From Gibbula magus (Eukaryota; Mollusca; Gastropoda; Trochida; Trochidae), in NCBI GenBank assembly GCA_936450465.1, contig OW388293.1, positions 50,272,040 to 50,336,039 of the forward strand: 64,000 nt of DNA, in the 5' to 3' direction. Within the stretch, counting starts at the first letter, position 1, and each line of letters starts with the position of its first letter. The translations under genes and the position numbers were made by a program. Below the pieces are notes generated by a model. That model was given only the letters and a program-made list of their open reading frames with translations, ran no database searches and was not told the DNA's origin. This document shows positions 33,641 through 45,115 of this stretch, piece by piece.

Positions 33641-34733
33641 ATCTCCACGAAAAGAAGATTGTGTCATTCGGCAAACAGCAGCTACACTACAAGGACGAAA
33701 AATCGTTGCTTTTCATGCTGAAAACCTACGAAACATGCATATGCATACGAAACATGTACGAATAATTTACAAATTATGAATAGTTTACAAAAAAACTACG
33801 ATACAGCTATTCGTTGATGATTCGTGAAAGTGTTTTGACAAATAAAATTTCACGAATGCCAAGAATTGGAGGAATGTTGCCGTATCAACTTGGAGTCATT
33901 TACGGATTTCAAGAATTAATAACGAATTGTCTACGGATGTTCACGAATGTGCAAAACTTCCCTTTCTTGATGATTATTCGGTTCGGAGTGGAATCGGGAC
34001 ATTAAATGACAGCAGCCCTAACCAAGAAAATCGCACAATCAAGATAATGCCCCTCAAAGGAGCTGTTAGAAAGTATTTTCAGGAATACCAATCTGCTTCA
34101 AATGACTTGCTGAAATCTCCAGGGTGATTTAGTTTCTTTATATGCATTTGCAGATGATATCCGAACTGGCCTTGGATATAAGGAAAGCATGGACATGGAA
34201 AAACTACGAAGTCCCAGAAGGATCAACTAAAATAGCTATTTCGTGTCCAGGGGATTTGACGGCATTTCGAGGACTTCTATATGCTTCCGTGTATCTGCAT
34301 GCTCTCCGGGGCCAGTAGTTGATCCTCATGAATTTAGGCCTCTAACATGAAGTGTAGTGGAGGATATGTATCCTCAATGTTAAACCCTACCCAGGTTTAT
34401 ATTCTTTAAAGTCTCACTCAGCATATACACGCAGAAACTATCAATAGAATATTGTTAAATATTATTCATGTGTTTGAGTTTACCTTAATTAAAATGTCAT
34501 ATATCTCATACAATGATATCTATCCCAAATTACGAGCATCAATTTATCCTTGCTGATAACGTTCGTGGTGAAACTTGGACACAAACTTGTTTTGGCCAAA
34601 TTAAAAGCACAGAAACACAAATGATGTATTGTTGTTCACCTTTTGATGTGTGAAAGATAGTGGTTAACAGAAACTATTTCTTCCTCATTTTCGGATTGGA
34701 AAATGAAGTTTTTCACGTTTGTTCATGCTGACA

Positions 34734-34833
34734 CATCCTCGGTTACCCATGGTTTTATATATGCTCCGTTACTCTCCACTATATATAGTGGAGAGTAACG
34801 GAACATATATAAAACCATGGGTAACCGAGGATG
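34734..34833. repeat. 100-bp palindrome with no spacer
   Basis: Two 50-bp arms, CATCCTCGGTTACCCATGGT... and its mirror ...ACCATGGGTAACCGAGGATG, match at 49 of 50 positions. They meet directly at TATATA. The flanks, 'catgctgacaCATCC' and 'GGATGatgctaacatgg', are only loosely similar. A 97-codon plus frame spans it (34719-35012) without any recognisable domain. Confidence 0.9.
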
Positions 34834-35012
34834 ATGCTAACATGGTACCAGTAACTCACTGGGGCAGTCAGCGCTCTCTGAAGTACGGGGTTCGCGTCTT
34901 ACCAACTTACGCTTACAACAGGGCCATCGGCTATGTAGCTCGACAGAATTTATTATTTAAGGTTGGAGATATTAAAATAAAACAATATTTATTCCAATTT
35001 ATAAATCGCTAA

Positions 35013-35732
35013 AATTTGGTCAAAGTGCCTAAACTATGACATTATAACTGAAGAGTAAAACATGGCTGTCACTGTGAAGACATGTCAGTGAATTTTAATT
35101 GAATGCCTCTATTTTCTTGATTAATCACGCTATAGACATAGGAGTAGACTCTGGTCAAGTAGACCTTGAAAACTGTCAACAAGCCAAAATGGTTTAATTG
35201 ATCTTTGGCATGTGCACATTTGCATCTCTGCCATGTCCTTATTCCTTGGAAGTAGAACAAGAAATAAAGAAATCTAAGTTTCTAAAGGATGAAAGGTACC
35301 ATCCCTCAAAATTTAAGCTTTGGAGGTGCACAGGTCTTGAGGAAAAGACGAAATTTGACAAAGTAAACGATATCAAATCCAGTAAATCCGAATGACTGAT
35401 AGCCAGTGATTACACGATATGTTTGTGAACATGGTGACATATACACATCCATGCGTGTTCAAGAAACTGAACAAACCGTTTATGTTATGTCCTTTTTATA
35501 TAATGGATTTATTTGTTTCTAATTAATATGCATTCACGATTAATTACGTAACGTTTATCATTTTCAAATAAGATTTTGATTTATACAGATCGATTAGTAA
35601 AAATAAGCCAATATATTTGAAAGTATGGCTCTAAATAGAATTGTTTCACAACTTAACTGTTTTAAAGATGAAGTTAATCATCCCTTATGTGTATCAACCA
35701 AAGACATACAGGGTGCGCCAATGGATGCGTTT
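35013..35732. other. No recognisable gene
   Basis: Short frames only (63-65 codons at 35069-35395), none with a domain that I recognise. Confidence 0.5.
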
Positions 35733-38207
35733 GGTAACATGAATGCTATTCTAAACCACATTTAACCATTAAAGGTGCATCCATTGTGTTTCATAACATT
35801 TTATTTGGCTTTAATACGTTCCAACTCACCACATATACTGTCTACAATACAAATAAATTCACTCAGCTTGCATATATATCCCCAATCGCCAAATATATAA
35901 TAATTACTAGTTTCCAATTAAAATTGAGTAACGCCATTATACATTACAGAAACCGAAACTGACGTCCCATTTACATGTACACTAGTTATGTGACCTATTA
36001 AACATTATCAACTCAAATTTGTCTTATTGTCCGTTATAAATAAGATTTCAAAATAACGTTTGACTCATTGGCGCGCGCCACACGCTGTGCATTGTCCGGT
36101 TTTCGATCAGAAATCACTACTTCTACCTTCATATCGTCAATATGCTGAGTCTACTATCATCAAAATGGTAGTTTTCGGTAACAGTCGGTACTTCTCGATA
36201 AAGTAACACCATTTATAACGTTTGCAATATGTGACACCCAACAACACAATGGATGTACCTTTAACCAGCCAAGTATATCTCAACTCGTACAGCTGTGGGG
36301 TAACATTAATGCTATTTTAAACCACATTTAACCATTAACCAGCCAAGTATATCTTAACTCGTACAGCTGTAGGGTAATATGAATGTTATTCTAAACCACA
36401 TTTAACCATTAACCTGCCAAACATATCTCAACTCGTACAGCTGTGGGGTAACATGAATGTTATTCTAAACCACATTTAACCATTAACCTGCCAAGTATAT
36501 CTCAACTCGTACAGCTGTGGGGTAACATGAAAGTTATTCTAAACCACATGTAACCATTAACCAGAAACGTATTTCTCAACTCGTACAGCTGTGGGGTAAC
36601 ATGAATGTTATTCTAAACCACATTTAACCATTAACCAGCCACGTATTTCTCAACTCGTACAGCTGTGGGGTAACATGAATGTTATTCTAAACCTCATTTA
36701 ACCATTAACCAGCCACGTATTTCTCAACTCGTACAGCTGTGGGGTAACATGAATGTTATTCTAAACCACATTTAACCATTAACCAGCCACGTATTTCTCA
36801 ACTCGTACAGCTGTGGGGTAACATGAATGTTATTCTAAACCACATTTAACCATTAACCTGCCACGTTTATCTCAACTCGTACAGCTGTGGGGTAACATGA
36901 ATGTTATTCTAAACCACATTTAACCATTAACCTGCCACGTTATATCTCAACTCGTACAGCTGTGGGGTAAGATGAATGTTATTCTAAACCACATTTAACT
37001 ATTAACCTGCCAAGTATATCTCAACTCGTACAGCTGTGGGGTAACATGAATGTTATTCTAAACCTCATTTAACCATTAACCAGCCACGTATTTCTCAACT
37101 CGTACAGCTGTGGGGTAACATGAATGTTATTCTAAACCACATTTAACCATTAACCAGCCACGTATTTCTCAACTCGTACAGCTGTGGGGTAACATGAATG
37201 TTATTCTAAACCACATTTAACCATTAACCTGCCACGTATATCTCAACTCGTACAGCTGTGGGGTAACATGAATGTTATTCTAAACCACATTTAACCATTA
37301 ACCAGCCACGTATTTCTCAACTCGTACAGCTGTGGGGTAACATGAATGTTATTCTAAACCACATTTAACCATTAACCTGCCACGTATATCTCAACTCGTA
37401 CAGCTGTGGGGTAACATGAATGTTATTCTAAACCACATTTAACCATTAACCAGCCACGTATTTCTCAACTCGTACAGCTGTGGGGTAACATGAATGTTAT
37501 TCTAAACCATATTTAACCATTAACCAGCCAAGTATATCTCAACTCGTACAGCTGTGGGGTAACATGAATGTTATTCTAAACCACATTTAACTATTAACCT
37601 GCCAAGTATATCTCAACTCGTACAGCTGTGGGGTAACATGAAAGTTATTCTAAACCACATTTAACCATTAACCAGCCAAGTATATCTCAACTCGTACAGC
37701 TGTGGGGTAACGTGAATGTTATTCTAAACCACATTTAACCACTAACCAGAAACGTATATCTCAACTCGTACAGCTGTGGGGTAACATGAATGTTATTCTA
37801 AACCACATTTAACCATTAACCAGCCACGTTATTCTCAACTCGTACAGCTGTGGGGTAACATGAATGTTATTCTAAACCACATTTAACCATTAACCAGCCA
37901 AGTATATCTCAACTCGTACAGCTGTGGGGTAACATGAATGTTATTCTAAACCACATTTAACCATTAACCAGCCAAGTATATCTCAACTCGTACAGCTGTG
38001 GGGTAACGTGAATGTTATTCTAAACCACATTTAACCATTAACTTGCCACGTATATTTCAACTCGTACAGCTGTGGGGTAACATGAATGCTATTCTGAACC
38101 ACATTTAACCAGAACACGGCCACATATATCTCAACTCGTACAGCTGTGGGGTAACATCAATGTTATTCTAAACCACATTTAACCATTAACCAGCCACGTA
38201 TATCTCA
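35733..38207. repeat. 74-bp satellite array, about 26 units, split by a MITE
   Basis: The unit contains 'caactcgtacagctgtgggg', 'taacatgaatgttattctaa' and 'accacatttaaccattaacc'. Spacing of 'aactcgtac' is 74 bp (36282, 36356, 36430 and so on). Units are highly similar, with variants 'agccacgtatttc', 'tgccacgtatatc' and 'agccaagtatatc' in the junction. A partial unit at 35733-35769 precedes the family B MITE, and the array resumes at 36264. All frames are closed by stops, so it is non-coding. Confidence 0.95.
35772..36261. mobile_element. Family B MITE, complete, 490 bp, TA target duplication
   Basis: Left terminus AAGGTGCATCCATTGTG and right terminus CACAATGGATGTACCTT are inverted repeats with one mismatch. 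TA flanks both ends (35770-35771 and 36262-36263). The insertion site is 'aaccatTAaccagcc' of the neighbouring satellite unit, so the empty site can be read directly. Fragments of the same family are at 22141-22690, 33447-33640 and 45000-45115. It has no coding capacity. Confidence 0.85.
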
Positions 38208-38541
38208 ACGCGACTCTTCAAGTATACCCTATATTCACTACAGATGCACGTATGGCAAGATGTCAGTCTACTGGATGTGTCAGTGACAGCACTCATCCAG
38301 CCTATAGTCTCACAGATGTAACTTACCCCCCGTCCCAGAGTGCAACGTGACCCTGCATACCGGACCACAAGTAGGACACCGTCTCTTCTGTGTCGCTTCC
38401 GAGTGTGGTTATGTGACATCCGTTGTGGACGAGTCAGTGGAGGAGATCCTCTGCCACCGTCTACGGGTGATCTTCAGGGTCGGTGTACTATGTCTGGTAG
38501 GACAATATAGAGGATATTATAGGAGTGTCTATGTTCAGTAA
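38208..38541 (+). other. Unrecognised open stretch after the satellite
   Basis: Two plus-strand open frames follow the array. One reads VYPIFTTDARMARCQSTGCV and on to a TGA near 38349. The other, one frame over, reads SHRCNLPPVPECNVTLHTG and continues through FCVASECGYVTSVVDES to a TAA at 38541. GC content and cysteine pattern differ from the surroundings, so an eroded exon is possible. No domain is recognised. Confidence 0.3.
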
Positions 38542-38717
38542 TAAACGAAACAATTTTTTTTTCAATTTTGAGGGTCAAAACCCCTTTTTTTCAGCTTGGT
38601 ATCATATGTTTTCGTAATTAGCACCCTTTAAATAGGTAAGATTGACTTGATACTATATCCTTCTTAAATATTTCTCTTGCTTTTTTATCCATAATCTGAA
38701 TCTGTCCAATGTCTATT

Positions 38718-38816
38718 ATACTATATTTACGACATGAGTGCCTGAATATTAGTATTTCTCGAGCGAGAGCGAGGTATATACCGATATTCAGACACGAGTG
38801 TCGTAAATATAGTATG
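38718..38816. repeat. Inverted-repeat element, 34-bp arms
   Basis: 'atactatatttacgacatga' + 'gtgcctgaatatt' is mirrored by 'atattcagacacgagtgtcg' + 'taaatatagtat'. The spacer contains 'ctcgagcgagagcgagg'. It is compact and resembles a small MITE. Confidence 0.75.
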
Positions 38817-39636
38817 ACATAGATACAAATATAATATTCAGTTTATTACCGAAATCCTGAAATTAATTAAATACGCTAAAATCAACCATAGGCTGGCGAC
38901 CCGCCGTTGTCGCATTTGTAACGCAACGTCAAAGACGAAACGTGACATCTTCTCATTCTTTATGACGTCCCGTGACCCTGACAGAGTTATTTTTTGCCCT
39001 AGGGCATCGCATGAAAACATGAACCCCGATATGATTGCCCAGTAGGTAATAAAGAAAACCCAATATTTCCAAATACAACGTTCTTAGTATGGTGTAGCAT
39101 GAGTGTATACTTTTGTAGAGTACATGTATGATATAAAGAACAGGGCAGTTAAATACCAAACTTGACACCCTACTCCATTTAAGTATATTTCTCCTATTTT
39201 AAATTCATTAGCAGTCATGGTCTTATTTTCAATAATTCCTGTACAACACAAATTCTGCAGATTCTTTTCAATTCTCCTATTTATATACAACGTACACATG
39301 AATATATATATATAACGTTAATTTGATATCCACTCCTCAAACCACCATACAAGACTTATACTCCCTGTTCAATATTAAATTGAATAAGCACAACAGCAAA
39401 ACATATTTCTAATAGAATCCAATATTGTTAAAAGTGTAACCATAGCTGCAGTAAGTAAAGTCATCGAGACCAAGATGTAGCATAGTGTAGACTGTAGTTG
39501 CGAGACGTCGCATGAGTAATGTCTTCATAGTGATAGAGTTTCACGTCTAGAAGTCGGAGATGGTAGAATGGTCGATGGTGCCATCTAAAAAGGCTTCTTA
39601 AAAGAACAGGAAAATGTTCTGGATAACAACTTCTTT

Positions 39637-39690
39637 AATGTGAAAATACACGACGCTTCGGAGTATTCATCACTCCTTCATCAGGTGGAA
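39637..39690 (-). ncRNA. Hammerhead-ribozyme-like motif, possibly of a Penelope-type element
   Basis: Read on the minus strand: CAC-CTGATGA-A-GGAGT-loop-ACTCC-GAAG-CGTC-GTG. CTGATGA (39678-39684) and GAA are the hammerhead core. GGAGT/ACTCC forms a 5-bp stem II. GCGT gives a very short stem III. GTC would be the cleavage triplet, and CAC/GTG can start stem I. Oddities are an extra A before stem II, GAAG in place of GAAA, and a stem I that weakens after 3 bp. Minimal hammerheads with very short stem III are known in Penelope-like elements. It lies 28 bp from a long tandem array. Activity is unproven. Confidence 0.4.
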
Positions 39691-39718
39691 TGTAAGGAAA
39701 TAACAAAATGTGATACAT

Positions 39719-41612
39719 TTATATATCAAACAATACAATGGTGAGGAATACATATACATCAAACATTACAATGGTGAGGAATACATATATATCAAACAAT
39801 ACAATGGTGAGGAATACATATATATCAAACAATACAATGGTGAGGAATACATATATATAAAACAATACAATGGTGAGGAATACATAAATATCAAACAATA
39901 CAATGGTGAGGAATACATATACATCAAACATTACAATGGCGAGGAATACATATATATCAAACAATACAATGGTGAGGAATACATATATATCAAACAATAC
40001 AATGGTGAGGAATACATATATATAAAACAATACAATGGTGAGGAATACATAAATATCAAACAATACAATGGTTAGGAATACATATATATCAAACAATACA
40101 ATGGTGAGGAATACATGTATATCAAGCAATACAATGGTGAGGAATACATATACATCAAACAATACAATGATGAGGAATACATATATATCAAACAATACAA
40201 TGATGAGGAATATATATATATCAAACAATACAATGGTTAGGAATACATATATATCAAACAATACAATGTCGAGAAATACATATATATCAAACAATACAAT
40301 GGTGAGGAATACATATATATCAAACAATACAATGGTGAGGAATACATGTATATCAAACAGTACAATGGTGAGGAATACACATATATCAAACAAAACAATG
40401 GTGAGGAATACATATATATCAAACAATACAATGGTTAGGAATACATATATATCAAACAATACAATGGTGAGGAATACACATATATATATATATCAAACAA
40501 TACAATGGTGAGGAATACATATATATCAAACAATACAATTGTGAGGAATACATATACATCAAACAATACAATGGTGAGGAATACATATATATCAAACAAT
40601 ACAATGGTGAGGAATACATATATATCAAACAATACCATGGTGAGGAATACATATATATCAAACAATACAATGGTGAGGAATACATATACATCAAACAATA
40701 CAATGGTGAGGAATACATATATATCAAACAAAACAATGGTGAGGAATACATATATATCAAACAATACAATGGTGAGGATTACATGTATATCAAACAATAC
40801 AATGGTGAGGAATACACATATATCAAACAATACAATGGTGAGGAATACATATATATCAAACAATACAATGATGAGGAATATATATATATCAAACAATACA
40901 ATGGTTAGGAATACATATATATCAAACAATACAATGTCGAGAAATACATATATATCAAACAATACAATGGTGAGGAATACATATATATCAAACAATACAA
41001 TGGTGAGGAATACATGTATATCAAACAATACAATGGTGAGGAATACACATATATCAAACAAAACAATGGTGAGGAATACATATATATCAAACAATACAAT
41101 GGTTAGGAATACATATATATCAAACAATACAATGGTGAGGAATACATATATATATATATATCAAACAATACAATGGTGAGGAATACATATATATCAAACA
41201 ATACAATGGTGAGGAATACATATACATCAAACAATACAATGGTGAGGAATACATATATATCAAACAATACAATGGTGAGGAATACATATATATCAAACAA
41301 TACCATGGTGAGGAATACATATATATCAAACAATACAATGGTGAGGAATACATATATATCAAACAATACAATGGTGAGGAATACACATTTATCAAACAAT
41401 ACAATGGTGAGGAATACATATATATCAAACAATACAATGGTGAGGAATACATATATATCAAACAATACAATGGTGAGGAATACATATATATCAAACAATA
41501 CAATGGTGAGGAATACATATATATCAAACAATACAATGGTGAGGAAAACATATATATCAAACAATACAATGGTGAGGAATACATATATATCAAACAATAC
41601 AATGGTGAGGAA
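39719..41612. repeat. 33-bp minisatellite, about 57 copies, with higher-order repeat
   Basis: The unit is 'atatcaaacaatacaatggt' + 'gaggaatacatat'. Marked variants recur about 668 bp apart: 'aatgtcgagaaatac' at about 40266 and 40934, 'ggttagg' and 'cacatatatatatata' near 40470 and 41140. So a block of about 20 units was duplicated as a whole. Because 33 is a multiple of 3, all frames stay open on both strands, giving false frames of 60-246 codons. The array ends at an inverted half unit (41620-41634). Confidence 0.95.
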
Positions 41613-41682
41613 ACTTTTTTCACCATTGTATTGTATATATGCTATAAAAATGGATATGTATGCCACTTCTAATTACTCTTAA

Positions 41683-42736
41683 AAAAGGCTCCTTATGTTT
41701 AACACTCGGTTCAAGAATTTTACTGAGCTTGTAGATAGTTACTCAGCATATTGCTCAGAATATTACTGAACTTGTTGATTGTTCTAGTGAGTTCTTAAGG
41801 TTCTAGCTGAACAAACACTATCAATCATGTAAACAAACAGTTTACAAAAAGTTAGGAAGTACAAGGGAAGGTAACATCCGTCAGATTTCCAACTTTTAAC
41901 GATTTTCAGTCTCTCGAAGCTGACTCTGTTCAAACCAAGATTCTTCAACCATTTTGTGACACGAGATAGCAACAATCAACCTTATTTGATATTGCAATTA
42001 AGAAAAATACATGCTTAAAACAGTATATGCTATTATGATCTTCTATATATAATGCAGAGAGTAAAAACTAATTATCTGAAACGTCTATTCATTATTTTTT
42101 TAAAAGTTTCATTGTTCTTGTTACATCTAAGTTACTCAAAGATTTGCCAGAAATCGAGTTTTCACTTTCAACATCGTTAAGGTCTTACAATGAACAAATC
42201 AATAGGAATAAATGTGAATGAATCCATGAAAAAAAGTGCCAAAAATGGCAAACATGTCTTTCCTTGCCGGTGACACACGTAATTAAAACACAATTATTTA
42301 AAATGTCCGTGCCATGTCTTGCGAAAATTCCACAAAAATGTCCTATAAGACAATCATTAAGTGTTGCTTTATTTGGGTGATATAACTGTCTGGTCACAAG
42401 CAGTACAGATGTACCGACTAGTGACTGATTAACGAGATGGCCGCCCTCAGTCGAGAAACAAGTCCCTTGTTAGCCTCATTACTGGTAGCACAAGTTTCTT
42501 CTAATTGCCAACGGTGGTAGCTTTCTTTCATTATGCGCTATTTTGCAGATGTGTTCTCTTGTGGAAGGCGACAGTGAAATAGGACACCTGTATATGCACG
42601 TTTTGTATATTTGTTTCTTTGATGAAGTTAACTTATTATATTTCGTAGCCTTGTGTACAATCAAACCGGCATCTGTAAAGTTTTAGACATGAAATCGATT
42701 ATTGATCCAAAATCAAACATCAACTGCAAGTAGAGT
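41683..42736. other. No recognisable gene
   Basis: Short frames of 60-70 codons on the minus strand show no recognisable domain and no repeat structure. Confidence 0.5.
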
Positions 42737-43218
42737 ATGGGACTTATACTAAACTATGACGCTATCGTATGGTCAGTGATCGAATACGGAGCGCACATGT
42801 GGGGTACCTACAGCATGCCATGCATAGATGCTGTTCACAACAGGGCTATGAGATACTTCCTAGGGCTGAGAAAATTTGCTCCGAACAATGCTGTTGCGAG
42901 TGATATGGGCTGGGACCCACCCTCCGTGCGTCAGTGGGGATCAGTGACTCGACATTAGAGAGGAGAATGGAACAGCAGCGCCTAAACTACAAGATATTCA
43001 AGCGGAGTCACAAATGGACAGTTAGACGAAAACCAAACTGGACCCTCCGAATACATAAGAAGTTACAAGAATCTAGCGTCGTTCATGTTGTACCATTAGA
43101 CAGGTTATACGGAAGTAAACACGTAGAAGACACCATAAAGAACAAGGTTTTAAAGAAAATCGGAGGAAAGAAGTTTCACAAAAGGGCGGAAAGAAAGGAA
43201 TTGGTGGAAACAAACTAA
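42737..43218 (+). pseudogene. LINE ORF2 reverse-transcriptase tail, two frames
   Basis: The first frame (42737-42958) includes 'IEYGAHMWGTYSMPCIDAVH' and 'RYFLGLRKFAPNNAV' and 'DMGWDPPSVRQW'. These are the usual words after the polymerase domain in LINE ORF2, where a 'YG...W' signature precedes an 'A.R..LG' helix. The second frame (42934-43218) reads 'RMEQQRLNYKIFKRSHKW' and basic sequence. The change of frame and stops mark a dead copy. The catalytic domain is not present. Confidence 0.75.
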
Positions 43219-43274
43219 GAACCTACAACACTTTCAAGCAATGCTACAAAACAGAGGGCTATGTTCGAACTCCT

Positions 43275-43616
43275 ATGCCGAGAAAATACAGGTCAGCTTT
43301 AGCCAAGTTCAGGAGTGGCGTGGCTCCCCTCAAAATAGAAACTGGACGCTATACTAACACACCCCAAAATGAGATAATATGTCCGGTTTGTCATGACGGT
43401 GTGGAAGACGAAGAACACGTGCTATTAAGATGTCACCTGTATGAAACTGAACGTAGAGAATTGCTTTTAAAATGTTGTAATATCGAAGAAGACTTCCCAA
43501 ATGTTGATGATGCTCGGAAAGTCAGTTTTATCCTATCTACCCATGCTGTAATATATGTATGTGCCAAAACCTGCTTTAGCATTTTAACGAAAAGGAATGA
43601 CTTCTTATATTCTTAA
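43275..43616 (+). pseudogene. LINE ORF2 C-terminal zinc-knuckle region
   Basis: The 113-codon frame starts MPRKYRSALAKFRSGVAPLK and continues 'ETGRYTNTPQNE' then C-PVC-HDGVEDEE-HVLLRC, a C-x2-C...H-x4-C arrangement. It then reads a short hydrophobic tail to a stop at 43616. It matches the LINE relics at 6519-6899 (minus) and 50124 onward. This domain ends ORF2, so the stop is probably the true one. Confidence 0.8.
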
Positions 43617-43853
43617 TTCTTGTTTACACTTTTTAGTTTATATTTATGTATATTTTAACTGTATTTTACTATGGGTTTATTTTAGGTTTTAAAGTCTCTC
43701 ATGACCCCATACAGGGTGGCTCGTTACTTTCTATACATCAACTTTGTGATATGGGTTTTATCAGAATGTATATATATATTTATAGTTATGTATGAATCCA
43801 TTGTAATGAGGTGAGACTATAATAAAATATCTGTCTGTCTGTCTGTCTGTCTG

Positions 43854-44660
43854 CAACAAATGTCAATTAAATTAATCAGAGAGGACAGGTGGACTGATGA
43901 TGAGGTCCAGTATGTCTTCACTACTCTGTATCCTCGGGTAGAAGGTATTATGTGACAAATAGATGGAAGAACAGACACGGGATGTTTTGTGACCTAGCAA
44001 TGGGGGTTAATGTTTAAAGACAGAGGGACGGACACACAGACAGATGGCCAGAAGATAAAATATGAGGAATGCATCATGCATCACACATAATGTTAATAAG
44101 ATCGTTCGAAACTCCCTCAGCCATAACACAGTAAAGTGTCACAGTTTACCAGTGTATGAAATAAACCTGAACATTTACAAGCTCGAAAGTGCGATTTTGT
44201 CAATGTTGACAGTTAAATTAAAACCTCCAAAATTTACCCGCTAGGACCAGGGGTCGGGCTGTTAGACAGGCGTTATTTCGTGCACTAGGATTACCTTTGA
44301 ATATGTCGGCCTCAGCTTCAAAGACCTTCACAATCATAACATCTCTGGCACGCACCTGCGCATGACTCCATTCAGGGTGCATAAAGGACAACCGTAGATG
44401 AATCATTTAGATTAATTCTATCGTTTATCGTGTCCAGGCCATCAGAAACATAATCAATTCATACAAAGAAGTCGTAATGGAGGATAATTCTTTTCAAAAC
44501 CATTATTTTTTATTTTAAGTAATTACTTGACCCTAAAGGTCAAGTAATATCATTATCACTAGATAAAGTAGGCCAAGACGACCCAGTCTTATCTCAACAG
44601 TGCAGAAAGGTCAATATCTATATTTAAACTGAAATAGAAAATAAGAAACAACTATTTTTC
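43854..44660. other. No recognisable gene; one small palindrome
   Basis: A perfect 11-bp inverted repeat ATTACTTGACC/GGTCAAGTAAT lies near 44521-44547 with a 5-bp loop. No other structure or frame can be assigned. Confidence 0.5.
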
Positions 44661-44668
44661 AAGTTATT

Positions 44669-44720
44669 GTGAACATACTTAACGTTTCTGGGTATATGCT
44701 TAGTCGTTCATTAGGTGAAA
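44669..44720 (-). ncRNA. Degenerate relative of the hammerhead-like motif
   Basis: Minus strand: TTTCAC-CTAATGA-(19 nt)-GAAAC-GTT...GTATGTTCAC. It aligns with 39637-39690 (consensus CACCTGATGAA, then GAAACGT, then GTATTTTCAC). The core G5 is changed to A and stem II no longer pairs, so no activity is expected. A plus-strand fragment at 44779-44812, 'atatcgtgtatgttcgcaat' + 'aaagaagttgta', matches the opposite end of the first motif. Confidence 0.4.
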
Positions 44721-44999
44721 TCAGGATTATAACAAGGTGGGGTACATTAATACAAAATATTAACAAGAAACTGAATCAATATCGTGTATGTTCGCAATAA
44801 AGAAGTTGTAATCAAGGCAATCTTGTTTTCTTATTTACTCCACTTGTAAATGCCTTTCAAAGATTTGACACAGTAAACTGTTCATAGAATTGTATTTGTT
44901 TTGACACGCTCCAAGATACCGTATACGTGGCAATTCTCACTCGACTCGCTCATTCATCCAAAATGACAAATGTATCACCTGTACTTCTTATCAATGAAG

Positions 45000-45115
45000 A
45001 TCTACAAGCATGTATTGAAGCCGAAATCAAACGTCCATTTTACTTGTGTAGTATCTGTTGTTGTTTGACCTATTAAACACTATAAGCCCAAATCTGTCTT
45101 TTATCTGTTATATAT
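45000..45115 (+). mobile_element. Family B MITE fragment, middle part
   Basis: 'gtttgacctattaaacacta' + 'taagcccaaatctgtctttt' matches 35990-36060 of the complete family B element, with 'cgtccattttacttgtg' against 'cgtcccatttacatgta'. Confidence 0.5.

Larger units (their letters stand above)
42737..43853 (+). mobile_element. 5'-truncated LINE with (CTGT)n tail
   Basis: Carries the end of a LINE ORF2, an AT-rich 3' region, AATAAAATAT at about 43821, and then CTGTCTGT... (43831-43853) as a tandem tail. It is truncated upstream of the reverse-transcriptase thumb and has frame breaks near 42955 and 43215. A related 3' end lies at 50124-50625. I see no clear target duplication. Confidence 0.8.

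Noticed and set aside
35733..38207. CRISPR-like array
   Set aside because: The 74-bp units have no unique spacers between short repeats. This is a eukaryotic satellite.
39719..41682. Long open frames (up to 246 codons) on both strands
   Set aside because: They are periodic readings of a 33-bp repeat whose length is a multiple of 3. Every strand and frame is open at once.
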